Positions 45,695 to 54,587 of a DNA stretch of 64,000 nt are shown piece after piece. The stretch is taken from positions 807,909 to 871,908 of the forward strand of contig NZ_FOSE01000002.1 in assembly GCF_900114185.1 (NCBI RefSeq), read 5' to 3'. The stretch's first letter is position 1. Every line of letters starts with the position of its first letter. The stretch is from Cellulomonas sp. KH9 (GTDB taxonomy: Bacteria > Actinomycetota > Actinomycetes > Actinomycetales > Cellulomonadaceae). A program made the position numbers and the translations under genes. The notes under the pieces are model-generated. The model had not been told where the DNA came from. It did no database searches and was given only the letters and a program-made list of their open reading frames with translations.

Positions 45695-46792
45695 ATGCCC
45701 GAGCCCGCTCCCCTGCCCCCGCTCGCGCTCACGGTGGAGCAGCTGTGGCAGCGGGTGCCGGGCGGCTCCGGCACCTACGTGACAGCCCTGGCCGGGGCGC
45801 TGTGCGACCTGCTGCCGGTCACGGGGATCAGCGCGTGGCACCGCGAGGCGCGTCCGGCCGACCTCGACCCCCGGGTCGCCGTGCGCCGCGCCCCGCTGCC
45901 CCGCCGGGCGCTGTACGAGGCGTGGCAGCGCGCCGGGCTGCCGCGGGCCGAGCACCTCGCGCGCGACGCCCGGGTCGTCCACGCGACCACGTGGGCGATC
46001 CCCCCGACCCGGCTGCCGCTGGTCGTCACGGTGCACGACCTGGCGTTCCTCGACGACCCCAGCCACTTCACGCCGCACGGCGTCGCGTTCTTCCGGCGGG
46101 CGCTCGCCACCGTGCAGGCGCACGCCGCGGCCGTCGTGGTCCCGTCGCACGACACGGCCGCCGCGTGCGCGCGCGCGGGTGTCGACCCCGCCCTCGTCCA
46201 CGTGGTGCCGCACGGCACGGACGTGCAGCCCGCCGACCCTGCCGCCGTCGCGGAGGTCACCGCGCGTCACGGCCTGGCGCGCCCCTACGTGCTGTGGGTC
46301 GGTACGCGGGAGCCCCGCAAGAACCTCGACGTCGTGCTCCGGGCGTACGCCCGCGCACGGGCGGAGCTCGACGCCGAGCTGGTGCTCGTCGGACCGCGCG
46401 GCTGGGGCGACGACGCCGCGGCGGGCCACCACCCCGGGGTGCGGGTCCTCGGCGCCGTCTCGCGCAGCGACCTGGCCGCCCTCTACACGGGCGCCCGGGC
46501 GTTCTGCTTCCCGTCGCTGCGCGAGGGCTTCGGCCTGCCGGTCCTCGAGGCGATGGCCGCCGGCGTGCCGGTCGTCACCTCGGCCGGCACGTCCTGCGCG
46601 GAGGTGGCGGGCGACGCCGCCCTGCTCGTGGACCCGCGGGACCCCGACGCAGTGGCCGACGCGCTCGTGCAGGCGGCCGGCCCGCGGCGCGAGACCCTCG
46701 CCGCGGCGTCCCTGGTGCGCGCCGCCGACTTCTCCTGGACGACCGCCGCGCGGGCGACGGCCGAGGTCTACGCCGCCGTCGCGTCCCGGTAG
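45695..46792 (+). CDS. GT4 glycosyltransferase
   Basis: The 365-residue GT-B enzyme has PGGSGTYVTALAGAL, VVTVHDLAFLDDPSHF, VLWVGTREPRKNLDVVLRAY and [14 protein letters not shown] with both EX7E glutamates. It is close in pattern to the neighbours at 44448 and 46768, so the three are probably paralogues. It is divergent from the first and overlaps the second by 25 bases end to end. It likely adds one sugar of the polysaccharide made by this locus; the donor is not readable. Confidence 0.85.
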   Translation: MPEPAPLPPLALTVEQLWQRVPGGSGTYVTALAGALCDLLPVTGISAWHREARPADLDPRVAVRRAPLPRRALYEAWQRAGLPRAEHLARDARVVHATTWAIPPTRLPLVVTVHDLAFLDDPSHFTPHGVAFFRRALATVQAHAAAVVVPSHDTAAACARAGVDPALVHVVPHGTDVQPADPAAVAEVTARHGLARPYVLWVGTREPRKNLDVVLRAYARARAELDAELVLVGPRGWGDDAAAGHHPGVRVLGAVSRSDLAALYTGARAFCFPSLREGFGLPVLEAMAAGVPVVTSAGTSCAEVAGDAALLVDPRDPDAVADALVQAAGPRRETLAAASLVRAADFSWTTAARATAEVYAAVASR

Positions 46793-47862
46793 GCCGCCAG
46801 CGTCAGCCGGGCGCAGGCCGCCCAGGTGAAGGTCGCGGCGCGGGTCCGGGCGGTCCGGGCGGCGTCGAGGTCCGGTGCGGTGGCACCGCAGCCGTCGAGC
46901 GCCGCCGACCACGCCTCGACGTCCCCGACCGGCAGGTACGTCGCCGTGCTGCCGCCGACCTCACGCAGCACCGGGAGGTCCGAGCACAGCACCGCCGTGC
47001 CGGCGGCCTGGGCCTCCAGCACGGGCAGCCCGAACCCCTCGTAGCGCGACGGCATCGCCAGCGCGCGGGCGCCCGCGACGAGGGCGCGCACGTCCGCACC
47101 GGGCAGGTGGCCCAGCACGCGCACGCCGTGACGCCCCGCCAGCTCCTCGCCCCAGCCGGCCGCGCCGACGAGCACGAGCTGCAGGTCACCGCCGGCGGCC
47201 CGGTGCGCCGCGTGCGCGGCCAGCAGCGTGCCGAGGTCCTTGCGCGGCTCGCGCGTCCCGACGAACACCACGTACCGCTCCCCCACGCCGAGCTCGCGGC
47301 GACGGACCGGCATCAGGGGCGCGGCGTCGAACCACGCCGACGCCACCCCGAGCGGCGTGGCCCGCACCCGCTCGGGATCGAGCCGGTACTCCTCGACCAC
47401 CTCCGCCGCCACGGCCTGCGACGGCGTCAGCACCAGCCGCGCGCGGCGCAGCCCGCGGGGCACGAGCGTGGCGTACGCACGGGACGCCGGGGCGACGAGC
47501 TCGGGGTACCGCACGTACGTGAGGTCGTGGACGGTCAGCACGCCCGCACCGCGCCCGGGGGGCAGGACGAAGTTCGTCGCGTGGAAGACGTCGTGCCGGC
47601 CCGCGAGCGCCTCGACGGGCGGCAGGTCGGTCCGCAGCCACGCCACCCGCAGCAGCCGGGCGGGCACGCGGGCGGCCCGGAACGCCACGGAGGCCGGCAG
47701 GTCGTCGGGCCGGTGCGCGCGACCGGAGAACGCGGTCGCCGTGAGGGCCACGTCCGGCAGCGCACCGAGCGCACCGACCAGCTCGCGCACGTACGTGCCG
47801 ATGCCGGTCCGCGCACCCAGCAGCGGCGTGGCGTCCAGCGCCACGCGCAGCGTTCCGGGCAC
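46768..47862 (-). CDS. GT4 glycosyltransferase
   Basis: The 364-residue GT-B enzyme has RTGIGTYVRELVGAL, LTVHDLTYVRYPELV, YVVFVGTREPRKDLGTLLAAH and [14 protein letters not shown] (EX7E). GTG 47862 begins MPGTLRVALDATPLLGA, 4 bases after the preceding gene's stop. It is the last gene of the exporter operon wzm-wzt-GT-GT-GT. Its 3' end overlaps the convergent GT4 gene by 25 bases. Confidence 0.85.
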   Translation of the reverse strand: MPGTLRVALDATPLLGARTGIGTYVRELVGALGALPDVALTATAFSGRAHRPDDLPASVAFRAARVPARLLRVAWLRTDLPPVEALAGRHDVFHATNFVLPPGRGAGVLTVHDLTYVRYPELVAPASRAYATLVPRGLRRARLVLTPSQAVAAEVVEEYRLDPERVRATPLGVASAWFDAAPLMPVRRRELGVGERYVVFVGTREPRKDLGTLLAAHAAHRAAGGDLQLVLVGAAGWGEELAGRHGVRVLGHLPGADVRALVAGARALAMPSRYEGFGLPVLEAQAAGTAVLCSDLPVLREVGGSTATYLPVGDVEAWSAALDGCGATAPDLDAARTARTRAATFTWAACARLTLAAYRDATAA

Positions 47863-47866
47863 CGCG

Positions 47867-49234
47867 TCAGCGCCCGGTGCGCGTGCTGCCCTCGCCGCCG
47901 GACGTCGTCCGGTCGACCGCCTCCGCCGTCGCGCGGGTCAGGGCGTTGACGTGGTCCACCACGGGCTGCAGCTGCCATCCCGTGAGCCGGCGCACCACCT
48001 TGCGCGCCAGGACCCGCATCCCTCGCCCGTGACCCGGGTCCGGGAGGTGCACCTCGCCGACGCGGCGCAAGGGCGCGGTGGCCCGGGCGCGGTCGCGCAC
48101 GGTCGTCGCGTCCGTGGCCGTCCCGGACGCCACCGGTCCGCCGCGCATCGCGGCGGCCCGCTCGACGACCGCGGCCTGGATCGCCGCGCGACCCTCGTCC
48201 GCCGAGGGCCAGGGACCGGCGTCGAGCCCGTGCCGGGGGTGGCCGGCGGCCTCCCACATGGCGTCGCGCAGCTCGGCGTCGGACGACACCAGCCGCACGT
48301 CGGGCATCCCGGCGGTCTGCTCGGCCAGCGCCCCGACCCGCGTCGCGATGACCGGGCGCTCGAACAGCCGTGCGCGCTCGACCACACCGGAGGACCAGAT
48401 CTCGCGGTAGGGCAGCACCACGACGTCGGACGCGATGAGCCACCGGTCGAACAGCTCGTCGCTGACGAACCCGAGGTGCAGGGTCGCCCCGGGGACGTCC
48501 GCGGCCAGCTCGGCGAGCTCCTCGGCGTACGCGACGAACTGCGGCTCCTCGACCCGGACCGAGCCGACCACGTCCAGCCGCGCCGGGGCGGGCAGCCCCT
48601 GGAAGGCGCGCACCGCCCGGTCGTAGCCTTTGTGCGGCTGGACGAAGCCGATGGACAGGAACACGAACGCGTCCTGGTCGATGCCCAGGCTGCGGCGCGC
48701 GGCCGCACGGTCCAGGTGGGTGTGCGGCACGAACGCCGCGCCGTGCTCCGTCACGTGCACCCGGTCGGGCCGCACGCCGAAGGCGTCGACGAAGGCCGTG
48801 CGCTCGGACTCGGAGTGGACGGTGACACGGTCGACCTGCTGCCACAGCGCCCGGGCGGCGAGCGCCGCCGGCGAGGCCCCGGCACCGTGCCGGTAGTCGA
48901 TCTCGTGGACCACGACCTCGACGTGAGGGGCCAGTCGGAACGCGGCGGCGAGCGCGGCGCTGACCGCGGCCCGCTGCGTGGGCGAGGCACCGATCGGGTA
49001 GAAGAAGTCCGGGTGGAACTGGACGACCAGACGGTCGTAGCCGCGGACCCGCTTGGCGAGCGCCAGCGCCCCGCGGGGCCCCACGAGGTCGAGGTGGTGG
49101 TGCGCGGCCGACGGCCCGGGCGAGAGCACCTCGACGTCGTGCCCCTCGGCGCGCAGGGCGCGCACCGACTGCAGGGCGTACGCCGCGATGCCGTCGCGCA
49201 GCGGCGGGTACGGGCTGACCATCAGGATCCTCAC
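47867..49234 (-). CDS. GT4 glycosyltransferase with C-terminal extension
   Basis: The 455-residue protein starts MRILMVSPYPPLRDGIAAYA, a classic GT4 opening. HEIDYRHGAG and SIGFVQPHKGYDRAVRAF are donor-domain motifs, and LPYREIWSSGVVERARLFERPVI replaces the usual EX7E region. About 100 residues follow the GT-B fold, basic and helical (GMRVLARKVVRRLTGWQLQPVV), perhaps for membrane attachment. GTG 49234 overlaps the previous stop in GTGA. The divergence of the active-site region leaves its activity less certain than its neighbours. Confidence 0.8.
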   Translation of the reverse strand: MRILMVSPYPPLRDGIAAYALQSVRALRAEGHDVEVLSPGPSAAHHHLDLVGPRGALALAKRVRGYDRLVVQFHPDFFYPIGASPTQRAAVSAALAAAFRLAPHVEVVVHEIDYRHGAGASPAALAARALWQQVDRVTVHSESERTAFVDAFGVRPDRVHVTEHGAAFVPHTHLDRAAARRSLGIDQDAFVFLSIGFVQPHKGYDRAVRAFQGLPAPARLDVVGSVRVEEPQFVAYAEELAELAADVPGATLHLGFVSDELFDRWLIASDVVVLPYREIWSSGVVERARLFERPVIATRVGALAEQTAGMPDVRLVSSDAELRDAMWEAAGHPRHGLDAGPWPSADEGRAAIQAAVVERAAAMRGGPVASGTATDATTVRDRARATAPLRRVGEVHLPDPGHGRGMRVLARKVVRRLTGWQLQPVVDHVNALTRATAEAVDRTTSGGEGSTRTGR

Positions 49235-50424
49235 GGCGCCACCGTCCACTGCTCGATCCGCTCCTCGACACGGTCGAGGACGAGGTCCCACCGGTAGTTG
49301 TCGAGGACGTAGGCCCGGCCCGACACGGCCATCGCCGCCGCCTGCTCCGGGGCGTCGGCGAGGAAGGCGAGGCACTGCTCCAGCTCGTACTCGTCGTCGT
49401 ACGTCAGGCCCGCACCGGACCGCTCGCAGTGCCAGGCCACGACCTCGCTGCCCGCGTTCGCGATCACGGGGGTACCGGCGAGCCACGCCTCCATGATGGT
49501 GCGCGAGAAGGCCTCGAACCGGCTGGGCTGCACGTACGCGGTCGCGGCGGCGAAGGCGTTGTCCCGCTCGTCGTCCGGCAGGAACCCGACGTCGATGACC
49601 CGTCCTCGCAGGCGCTCCGGCGGACGGACCTCCCCGGCACCCATGGTGACGACCGAGAACGGCAGGCCGCGCCGCTCGTCGATCCGGGCGAGCGCCGCCA
49701 GCAGGTCGTCCCAGCCCTTGCCGCCCTCGCGGCGCCCCGCGTACAGCAGGAACGGCCCCTCGATGCCGTACCGCTCGCGGAAGCCCTCCGGGTCGTAGTG
49801 GTCCGGGACCTCCACGCCGCAGCCCACGACGGCGTGCGGGGCGAGGGACGGCGCGACGCGCTCGGCCAGGTCCTGCTCGGGACCCGACTGGAACAGCAGC
49901 CCCGCGACGCCGCTGAACACGGGCTGGAAGAGCTCGAGGTAGGCGTACGGCTCGTCGTGCAGGCAGGTCCACAGGACGCTGCGCGACGGCGCCACCTGGG
50001 AGCACGCGTACGTCACCCAGAACGGGTACGGCGTGAAGACCAGGGCGCGGTAGTCGTCCGCGTGGTCCAGCAGGTAGTGGTACAGCTCGGGCGACCGCAT
50101 GCCGCCGTTCATCCAGCGCTGCTGCTCCGTGATCGTCAGCCGCTCACCGCGCAGGATGCGGGCCTCGAGCTCGGCGCGCTCGGGGCTGCCACCCGGGTCC
50201 ACGGTGAAGCGGTGCACGCGCATGCCGCCCTCGTCCGCGACGCCCGCCGGCAGCTCGTTCGCCCACCCGTGGTGGTCGAGCGCCGTCGTGGTGAGCACCT
50301 CGACGTCCCAGCCGCGCTCCTGGAGGCCGAACGCCATCTGGCGCAGCACGATCTCCGCGCCGCCGACGATCTTGTCGCCGTACCGGGCCGGCACGAAGCC
50401 GATGCGCCCCCGCCGCTCGCTCAC
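49231..50424 (-). CDS. GT4 glycosyltransferase
   Basis: The 397-residue GT-B enzyme starts MSERRGRIGFVPARYGDKIV, followed by GGAEIVLRQMAFGLQERGW. The donor domain has FLLYAGRREGGKGWDDLLAA, and the EX7E is EAFSRTIME. GTG 50424 overlaps the wzt stop in GTGA, so it is translated straight after the exporter ATPase. The order wzm-wzt-GT is typical of ABC-exported polysaccharide loci, where the transferases assemble the chain on undecaprenyl phosphate in the cytoplasm. Confidence 0.85.
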   Translation of the reverse strand: MSERRGRIGFVPARYGDKIVGGAEIVLRQMAFGLQERGWDVEVLTTTALDHHGWANELPAGVADEGGMRVHRFTVDPGGSPERAELEARILRGERLTITEQQRWMNGGMRSPELYHYLLDHADDYRALVFTPYPFWVTYACSQVAPSRSVLWTCLHDEPYAYLELFQPVFSGVAGLLFQSGPEQDLAERVAPSLAPHAVVGCGVEVPDHYDPEGFRERYGIEGPFLLYAGRREGGKGWDDLLAALARIDERRGLPFSVVTMGAGEVRPPERLRGRVIDVGFLPDDERDNAFAAATAYVQPSRFEAFSRTIMEAWLAGTPVIANAGSEVVAWHCERSGAGLTYDDEYELEQCLAFLADAPEQAAAMAVSGRAYVLDNYRWDLVLDRVEERIEQWTVAP

Positions 50425-51599
50425 GTCGTCACCTCGAACCGGGGCGCCAGGTGCACCACGCCGTCCTCCTGGATCGTCGTCCGCACGCGCACGACGGCGC
50501 CGCGGTCCACTCGGTGCCACTCGGGGCCGCGCACGGGGTGCACGGCCGCGGTGACGAAGTACTGGCCCTCGACCACCGGGAGGCGGTCGACGGCGAAGCG
50601 CACCTCGGCGTGACCGTCGACCCGCGGGGTCTCGATGCCGAGGAGGTGGGAGTTGGTCCCGTAGACGAGCCGCTCCATGTGGTCCGTGAGCGCGATGCCC
50701 ACGACGTAGTCCTCCACGGGGCGCGTCGTCTCGAGCCCGATGCGGATCTCGAGCGGCTCGTCGGGACCGACCGTCAGGACCTGCGAGCCGTCCGTCCCGG
50801 TGATGCGGACGCTCGAGATCCGGGCGGGGCTCTCGGACGGCGTGACCTCGGCGTCGGCGGCCACGACGTCCTCGTTCGCCTCGCGGAACGCGCGGATGAC
50901 CTCGGCCGGCGTGCCCTCCACCACCATCCGGCCGTGGTCGAGCATGACCGCGCGGTCGCACAGCTCGCGGACCTGGTCCAGCGCGTGCGTCACCAGGACG
51001 ATCGTGCGTCCCTCCGCCTGGAACCGGCGGATCCGCTCGAGGCACTTGCGCTGGAACGGCTCGTCACCGACCGCGAGCACCTCGTCCACCAGCAGGATCT
51101 CCGGGTCCACGTGGACGGCGACCGCGAAGGCCAGCCGCACGTACATGCCCGAGGAGTAGAACTTGACCTGGGTGTCGATGAACGCGCCGATGCCCGAGAA
51201 GTCGACGATCGCGTCGAAGTACTTCTCGGTCTGCTTCTGGCTCAGGCCGAGCAGCGACGCGTTGAGGAAGACGTTCTCGCGGCCGGTCAGGTCGCCGTGG
51301 AACCCCGCCCCGAGCTCGAGCAGGGCCGCGAGGCGACCACGCCGCTCGACGTAGCCGGAGGTGGGGGCGAGGATCCCGCCGATCACCTTCAGCAGCGTGC
51401 TCTTGCCCGAGCCGTTGTGGCCCACGAACCCGACGGTGGAACCGGCGGGGACGTTCAGGTCGATGTCCCGCAGCGCCCAGAAGGAGTTCTCGTGCTCGCG
51501 CGACGCCCGGCGGTTGACCAGACGCTCCTTGAGGCTCTTGTCGTTGCGCAGACGGAACTGCTTGGACACGTCGTGGACGCGGATCACGTCGGCGGCCAT
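50421..51599 (-). CDS. wzt: Polysaccharide ABC exporter ATPase, Wzt type
   Basis: The 392-residue protein has an ABC domain (1-250: Walker A GHNGSGKST 60-68, signature SSGMYVRLAFA around 149-158, Walker B ILLVDE 168-173). It also has a C-terminal beta-sandwich (about 265-392, VRITGTDGSQVLTVG to FEVTT) of the Wzt_C type. In E. coli O9a this domain binds the modified end of the finished chain and licenses export. Its presence suggests recognition of a capped or otherwise marked polymer. ATG 51599 has AGGAG 9 bases upstream; the wzm stop is 2 bases before. A GTG two codons upstream is a weaker choice. Confidence 0.93.
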   Translation of the reverse strand: MAADVIRVHDVSKQFRLRNDKSLKERLVNRRASREHENSFWALRDIDLNVPAGSTVGFVGHNGSGKSTLLKVIGGILAPTSGYVERRGRLAALLELGAGFHGDLTGRENVFLNASLLGLSQKQTEKYFDAIVDFSGIGAFIDTQVKFYSSGMYVRLAFAVAVHVDPEILLVDEVLAVGDEPFQRKCLERIRRFQAEGRTIVLVTHALDQVRELCDRAVMLDHGRMVVEGTPAEVIRAFREANEDVVAADAEVTPSESPARISSVRITGTDGSQVLTVGPDEPLEIRIGLETTRPVEDYVVGIALTDHMERLVYGTNSHLLGIETPRVDGHAEVRFAVDRLPVVEGQYFVTAAVHPVRGPEWHRVDRGAVVRVRTTIQEDGVVHLAPRFEVTT

Positions 51600-51601
51600 G
51601 C

Positions 51602-52537
51602 TCACAGCTCCTGAGCGAAGTTGCCCTGGGCGCGCGCGAAGATGCGCTGCGCGAACCACAGGAGGACGAGGCTGACGGCACCCACGACGAGCAGGCGTCC
51701 GACCAGGTCGCCGTCGTAGTAGAACGGCGCGCCGGCCTCCGTGCGACCGCCGGGCCACAGGGCGCGCTGGAACGCCAGGACGACGTTGGTCATCGGGTTG
51801 GCCATGTAGAGGTGGAAGAGCCACTCGTGGGCGCCCGAGAGGTTGTCGCGCACCTTCGTCCAGTCGTAGACGATCGGCGTCATCCAGAACCACAGCAGCA
51901 GCCCCACCTCGACGAGGTACTGCACGTCGCGCAGGTACACGTTGGCGGCGGCGAGCACGAGGCCCAGGGCGGTGGCGAACACCAGCAGGACCATCAGCGC
52001 GAGCGGCACCAGCAGCAGGTCACCGGCCTGCGGCCAGGAGCGCGTCACCACGTAGGCGCCGATCAGCACGACCAGCTGCAGCACGAAGTTGACGGCACTG
52101 GCCCCGACCACCGACAGCGGGAACAGCTCGCGTGGCAGGTAGACCTTCTTCACGAGGCCGGCGTTGCCGACGATCGACCCGGTGCTGCCCCCGATGATGT
52201 CCGTGAACAGGCTCCACGCGAGCAGGCCGGTGAAGAGGTACACACCGAACTGCGGGATGACCTTGCCGCTGCCGAGGAAGATCCCGATCGCGACCGAGTA
52301 CACCAGCAGCTGCAGCAGCGGCCGGACCAGCGTCCAGAAGAACCCCAGGACGGAGTCCTTGTACTTGACCTTGAGCTCCTTGCGGACGAGGTTGCCCAAC
52401 AGCTCGCGGTACCGCCAGATGTCGACCCAGTCGCGCACGCTGCCCCGGAACCACCGTGGCCGGGTGAACACCCGCTGCATCGACTCGTCGGGCGACCGAC
52501 CCGTGGTGAGGGTGCCGCGCACGTCGGCCGCCGTCAT
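51602..52537 (-). CDS. wzm: Polysaccharide ABC exporter permease, Wzm type
   Basis: The 311-residue ABC-2 permease has a cytoplasmic amphipathic N-terminus (VRDWVDIWRYRELLGNLVRK), six membrane helices from FFWTLVRPLLQLLVYSVAIG, and the family segment LVKKVYLPRELFPLSVVGA. It partners the Wzt-type ATPase to flip lipid-linked polysaccharide. ATG 52537 follows an AGGAGCAGGGG site. It starts the minus-strand operon and is divergent from a glycosyltransferase gene across 200 bases. Confidence 0.93.
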   Translation of the reverse strand: MTAADVRGTLTTGRSPDESMQRVFTRPRWFRGSVRDWVDIWRYRELLGNLVRKELKVKYKDSVLGFFWTLVRPLLQLLVYSVAIGIFLGSGKVIPQFGVYLFTGLLAWSLFTDIIGGSTGSIVGNAGLVKKVYLPRELFPLSVVGASAVNFVLQLVVLIGAYVVTRSWPQAGDLLLVPLALMVLLVFATALGLVLAAANVYLRDVQYLVEVGLLLWFWMTPIVYDWTKVRDNLSGAHEWLFHLYMANPMTNVVLAFQRALWPGGRTEAGAPFYYDGDLVGRLLVVGAVSLVLLWFAQRIFARAQGNFAQEL

Positions 52538-52569
52538 CCCCTGCTCCTGTCTCCACGCACGAAAACCAG

Positions 52570-52575
52570 AGCCTA
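52570..52575 (-). promoter_or_regulatory. Candidate -10 box of the wzm operon
   Basis: TAGGCT on the minus strand gives a leader of about 26 bases including the wzm ribosome site. The same hexamer precedes the acyltransferase at 58096. Confidence 0.45.
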
Positions 52576-52634
52576 CCCCGGTCCGGCGCCTGCCTCCCTG
52601 GGTCCTGCGGGGACCGCGCGTCCGGGCCGGTGAG

Positions 52635-52640
52635 TAGCAT
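52635..52640 (+). promoter_or_regulatory. Candidate -10 box of the GT-methyltransferase operon
   Basis: TAGCAT would give a leader of about 90 bases ending with GAGGTGA before the GTG at 52738. TAGCAT also precedes the lipoprotein gene at 58296. Confidence 0.4.
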
Positions 52641-52737
52641 GGGCACGCCTCGCAGGCCCGGCCGCGCCCCGCGCCGCCGGCCCGGGGCGGTCCGTCCGGT
52701 GCGCCGGACCCCGAGCCAAGAACGAGGTGAGAACCGC

Positions 52738-53751
52738 GTGGACGTCCTCGTCTGCGGAGCGCAGGTCCCGTTCGTCAGCGGCGGCGCCGAGCTGCACATG
52801 CACAACATCGTGCGCGCGATGCAGGAGGCGGGGCACCGCAGCGAGCTCGTGCACCTGCCGACCGCATGGGAGAAGGACCGGCTCTTCGACGCCCCGCTCG
52901 CGTGGCGCATGCTGCCCCTGGACGCCGACGTCGTGGTCGCGACCAACTTCCCGTCGTACTTCGCCCGGCACGACCACAAGGTCGTCTGGCTCTTCCACCA
53001 GCACCGCGGCGCCTACGACGCCATCGACGCGGCGTGGTCGGACCTGGGCACGGACGACGAGGCGCTGGAGGTGCAGCGTCAGCTGACCCAGTGGGACACG
53101 GTCGCCCTCGAGGAGGCCCGCCACGTCTTCACGACCTCGCACGTCGTGGCCGACCGCCTGGCGCGCTACAACGGGCTGGCCGGGGAGGCGCTGTACCACC
53201 CGCCGCCGCTGGCCGACGAGCTGCACCCCGGCGAGATGGGCGACTACGTCTTCACGCCGACCCGCCTGGAGACGAACAAGCGCCCCGACCGGATCGTCGA
53301 CGCGATGCGCCACGTGCGCTCCGGCGTGCGGGCCGTCGTCGCGGGACGCGGGTCGATGGCCGCCGACCTCGCAGCGAGCGTCGAGCGCCAGGACCTGGGC
53401 GACCGGGTCGAGCTCGCGGGGTTCGTGCCGGACGCCGAGCTGGTCGACCGCTACGCCGGCGCCCTGGGCGTCATCTACGCCCCGTTCGACGAGGACTACG
53501 GCTACGTGACCCTCCAGGCGTTCCTGGCGGGCAAGCCGGTCATCACCTCGCACGACGCGGGCGGCGTCCTGGAGTGGGTCGAGGACGGCGTCACCGGCTA
53601 CGTCACCGACGGCACGGCCGAGGGCCTGGCCGACGCCGTCGAGCGTCTCGCCGCCGACCGCGACAACGCGGCGGCCATGGGCGAGGAGGGACGACGCCGC
53701 GCGCGGGAGCTGTCCTGGCAGCGGGTCGTCGAGCGGCTGCTCTCGGCATGA
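52738..53751 (+). CDS. GT4-like glycosyltransferase with altered EX7E
   Basis: The 337-residue GT-B protein starts MDVLVCGAQVPFVSGGAELH at a GTG with GAGGTGA upstream. The donor domain has YVFTPTRLETNKRPDRIVDA and YAPFDEDYGYVTLQAFLAG. In the last segment the second glutamate of EX7E is glutamine. FHQHRGAYDAIDAAWSDLG is unusual for GT4. It is the first gene of a tightly coupled trio with the unrecognised protein and the methyltransferase. It may add the last sugar before capping, which is speculative. Confidence 0.8.
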   Translation: MDVLVCGAQVPFVSGGAELHMHNIVRAMQEAGHRSELVHLPTAWEKDRLFDAPLAWRMLPLDADVVVATNFPSYFARHDHKVVWLFHQHRGAYDAIDAAWSDLGTDDEALEVQRQLTQWDTVALEEARHVFTTSHVVADRLARYNGLAGEALYHPPPLADELHPGEMGDYVFTPTRLETNKRPDRIVDAMRHVRSGVRAVVAGRGSMAADLAASVERQDLGDRVELAGFVPDAELVDRYAGALGVIYAPFDEDYGYVTLQAFLAGKPVITSHDAGGVLEWVEDGVTGYVTDGTAEGLADAVERLAADRDNAAAMGEEGRRRARELSWQRVVERLLSA

Positions 53752-54587
53752 TCGACGCACGCATCGGGGTCGCCGTGCGCGCCCCCGCCTCCGACGCACT
53801 GCACGCGGCCCTGTCGCGCCTCGCGGAGCGCTGCTCCGTGGTCGCGCTGTCGGACGGCGGCCCGTTCGACGCCGTGGTCCGCACGTCCCCCGCCGGGCGC
53901 GAGTACGCCGAGCGCACCGTGCTGTGGGTCGAGGACGCCGCCGACGTCCCCGACGACCCGCACGCCGTCGCCCTCCTCGCGCCGCCCGCCGTGGCGCGCG
54001 CGCTGCGCGGCACCGTCGACCTCCCGGTCGTGGCGCTGGGCCCCGCCGCGGTGCACCGCCGGGCGCGCCCGATCATGCCGTTCACCCGGTCCCGCATCCG
54101 CCGGGCCCGTGGCCTGGTCGGGCCGGCCGTCGCCCGGCACCTGGGCGGCACCTGGACGTGGGACGGGGCGGTCCTGGAGCCGCAGGCCGGTCCGACGGCC
54201 GCCGGCCTGGCCGCGGTGGTCGTGGCCGACGACGACGCGTCGGCGGTGCTCGGTGCGGCGTGGTCCGCGCCGGTCGTCGCACCGCGGGACGTCGCCGAGC
54301 GCACCGGCCTGCCCCTCGCGGCGTCCGACGACCCGGAGGCCGAGGTCGAGCGGCTCCTGGCCGACGAGACGGCCGCCGCCGTCCTGGCCCGCAGCTGCCG
54401 TCGCGCCTTCGAGCTCGACCACGACCCCGACGCCGCTGTTGCGCACCTCGCCGATATCCTGGTCCTGCGTCCAGGTCGACCGTGGGAGACCGGCTACGCT
54501 GCCCCCCTGGATCGGCTCGGCACGCCGCCGGACGCCCGGATCCGGGACCGCGCGCACGCGGCGATCCACGTACTGAGGAGTCGATGA
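53748..54587 (+). CDS. Unrecognised protein between GT and methyltransferase
   Basis: The 279-residue protein is not one I recognise. It begins MIDARIGVAVRAPASDALHA and alternates short hydrophobic strands (SVVALSDGGPFDAVVRTS, TVLWVEDAADVPDDPHAVAL, DLPVVALGPAAVHRR) with helices, as in a Rossmann-like or half GT-B fold. It has no cysteines near a site, no membrane span and no EX7E. Residues 185-250 are acidic, with a helix around DEtaaAVLARSCRRAF. Starts and stops overlap both neighbours by ATGA, so it is translated with them. It could be a degenerate glycosyltransferase. Confidence 0.65.
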   Translation: MIDARIGVAVRAPASDALHAALSRLAERCSVVALSDGGPFDAVVRTSPAGREYAERTVLWVEDAADVPDDPHAVALLAPPAVARALRGTVDLPVVALGPAAVHRRARPIMPFTRSRIRRARGLVGPAVARHLGGTWTWDGAVLEPQAGPTAAGLAAVVVADDDASAVLGAAWSAPVVAPRDVAERTGLPLAASDDPEAEVERLLADETAAAVLARSCRRAFELDHDPDAAVAHLADILVLRPGRPWETGYAAPLDRLGTPPDARIRDRAHAAIHVLRSR

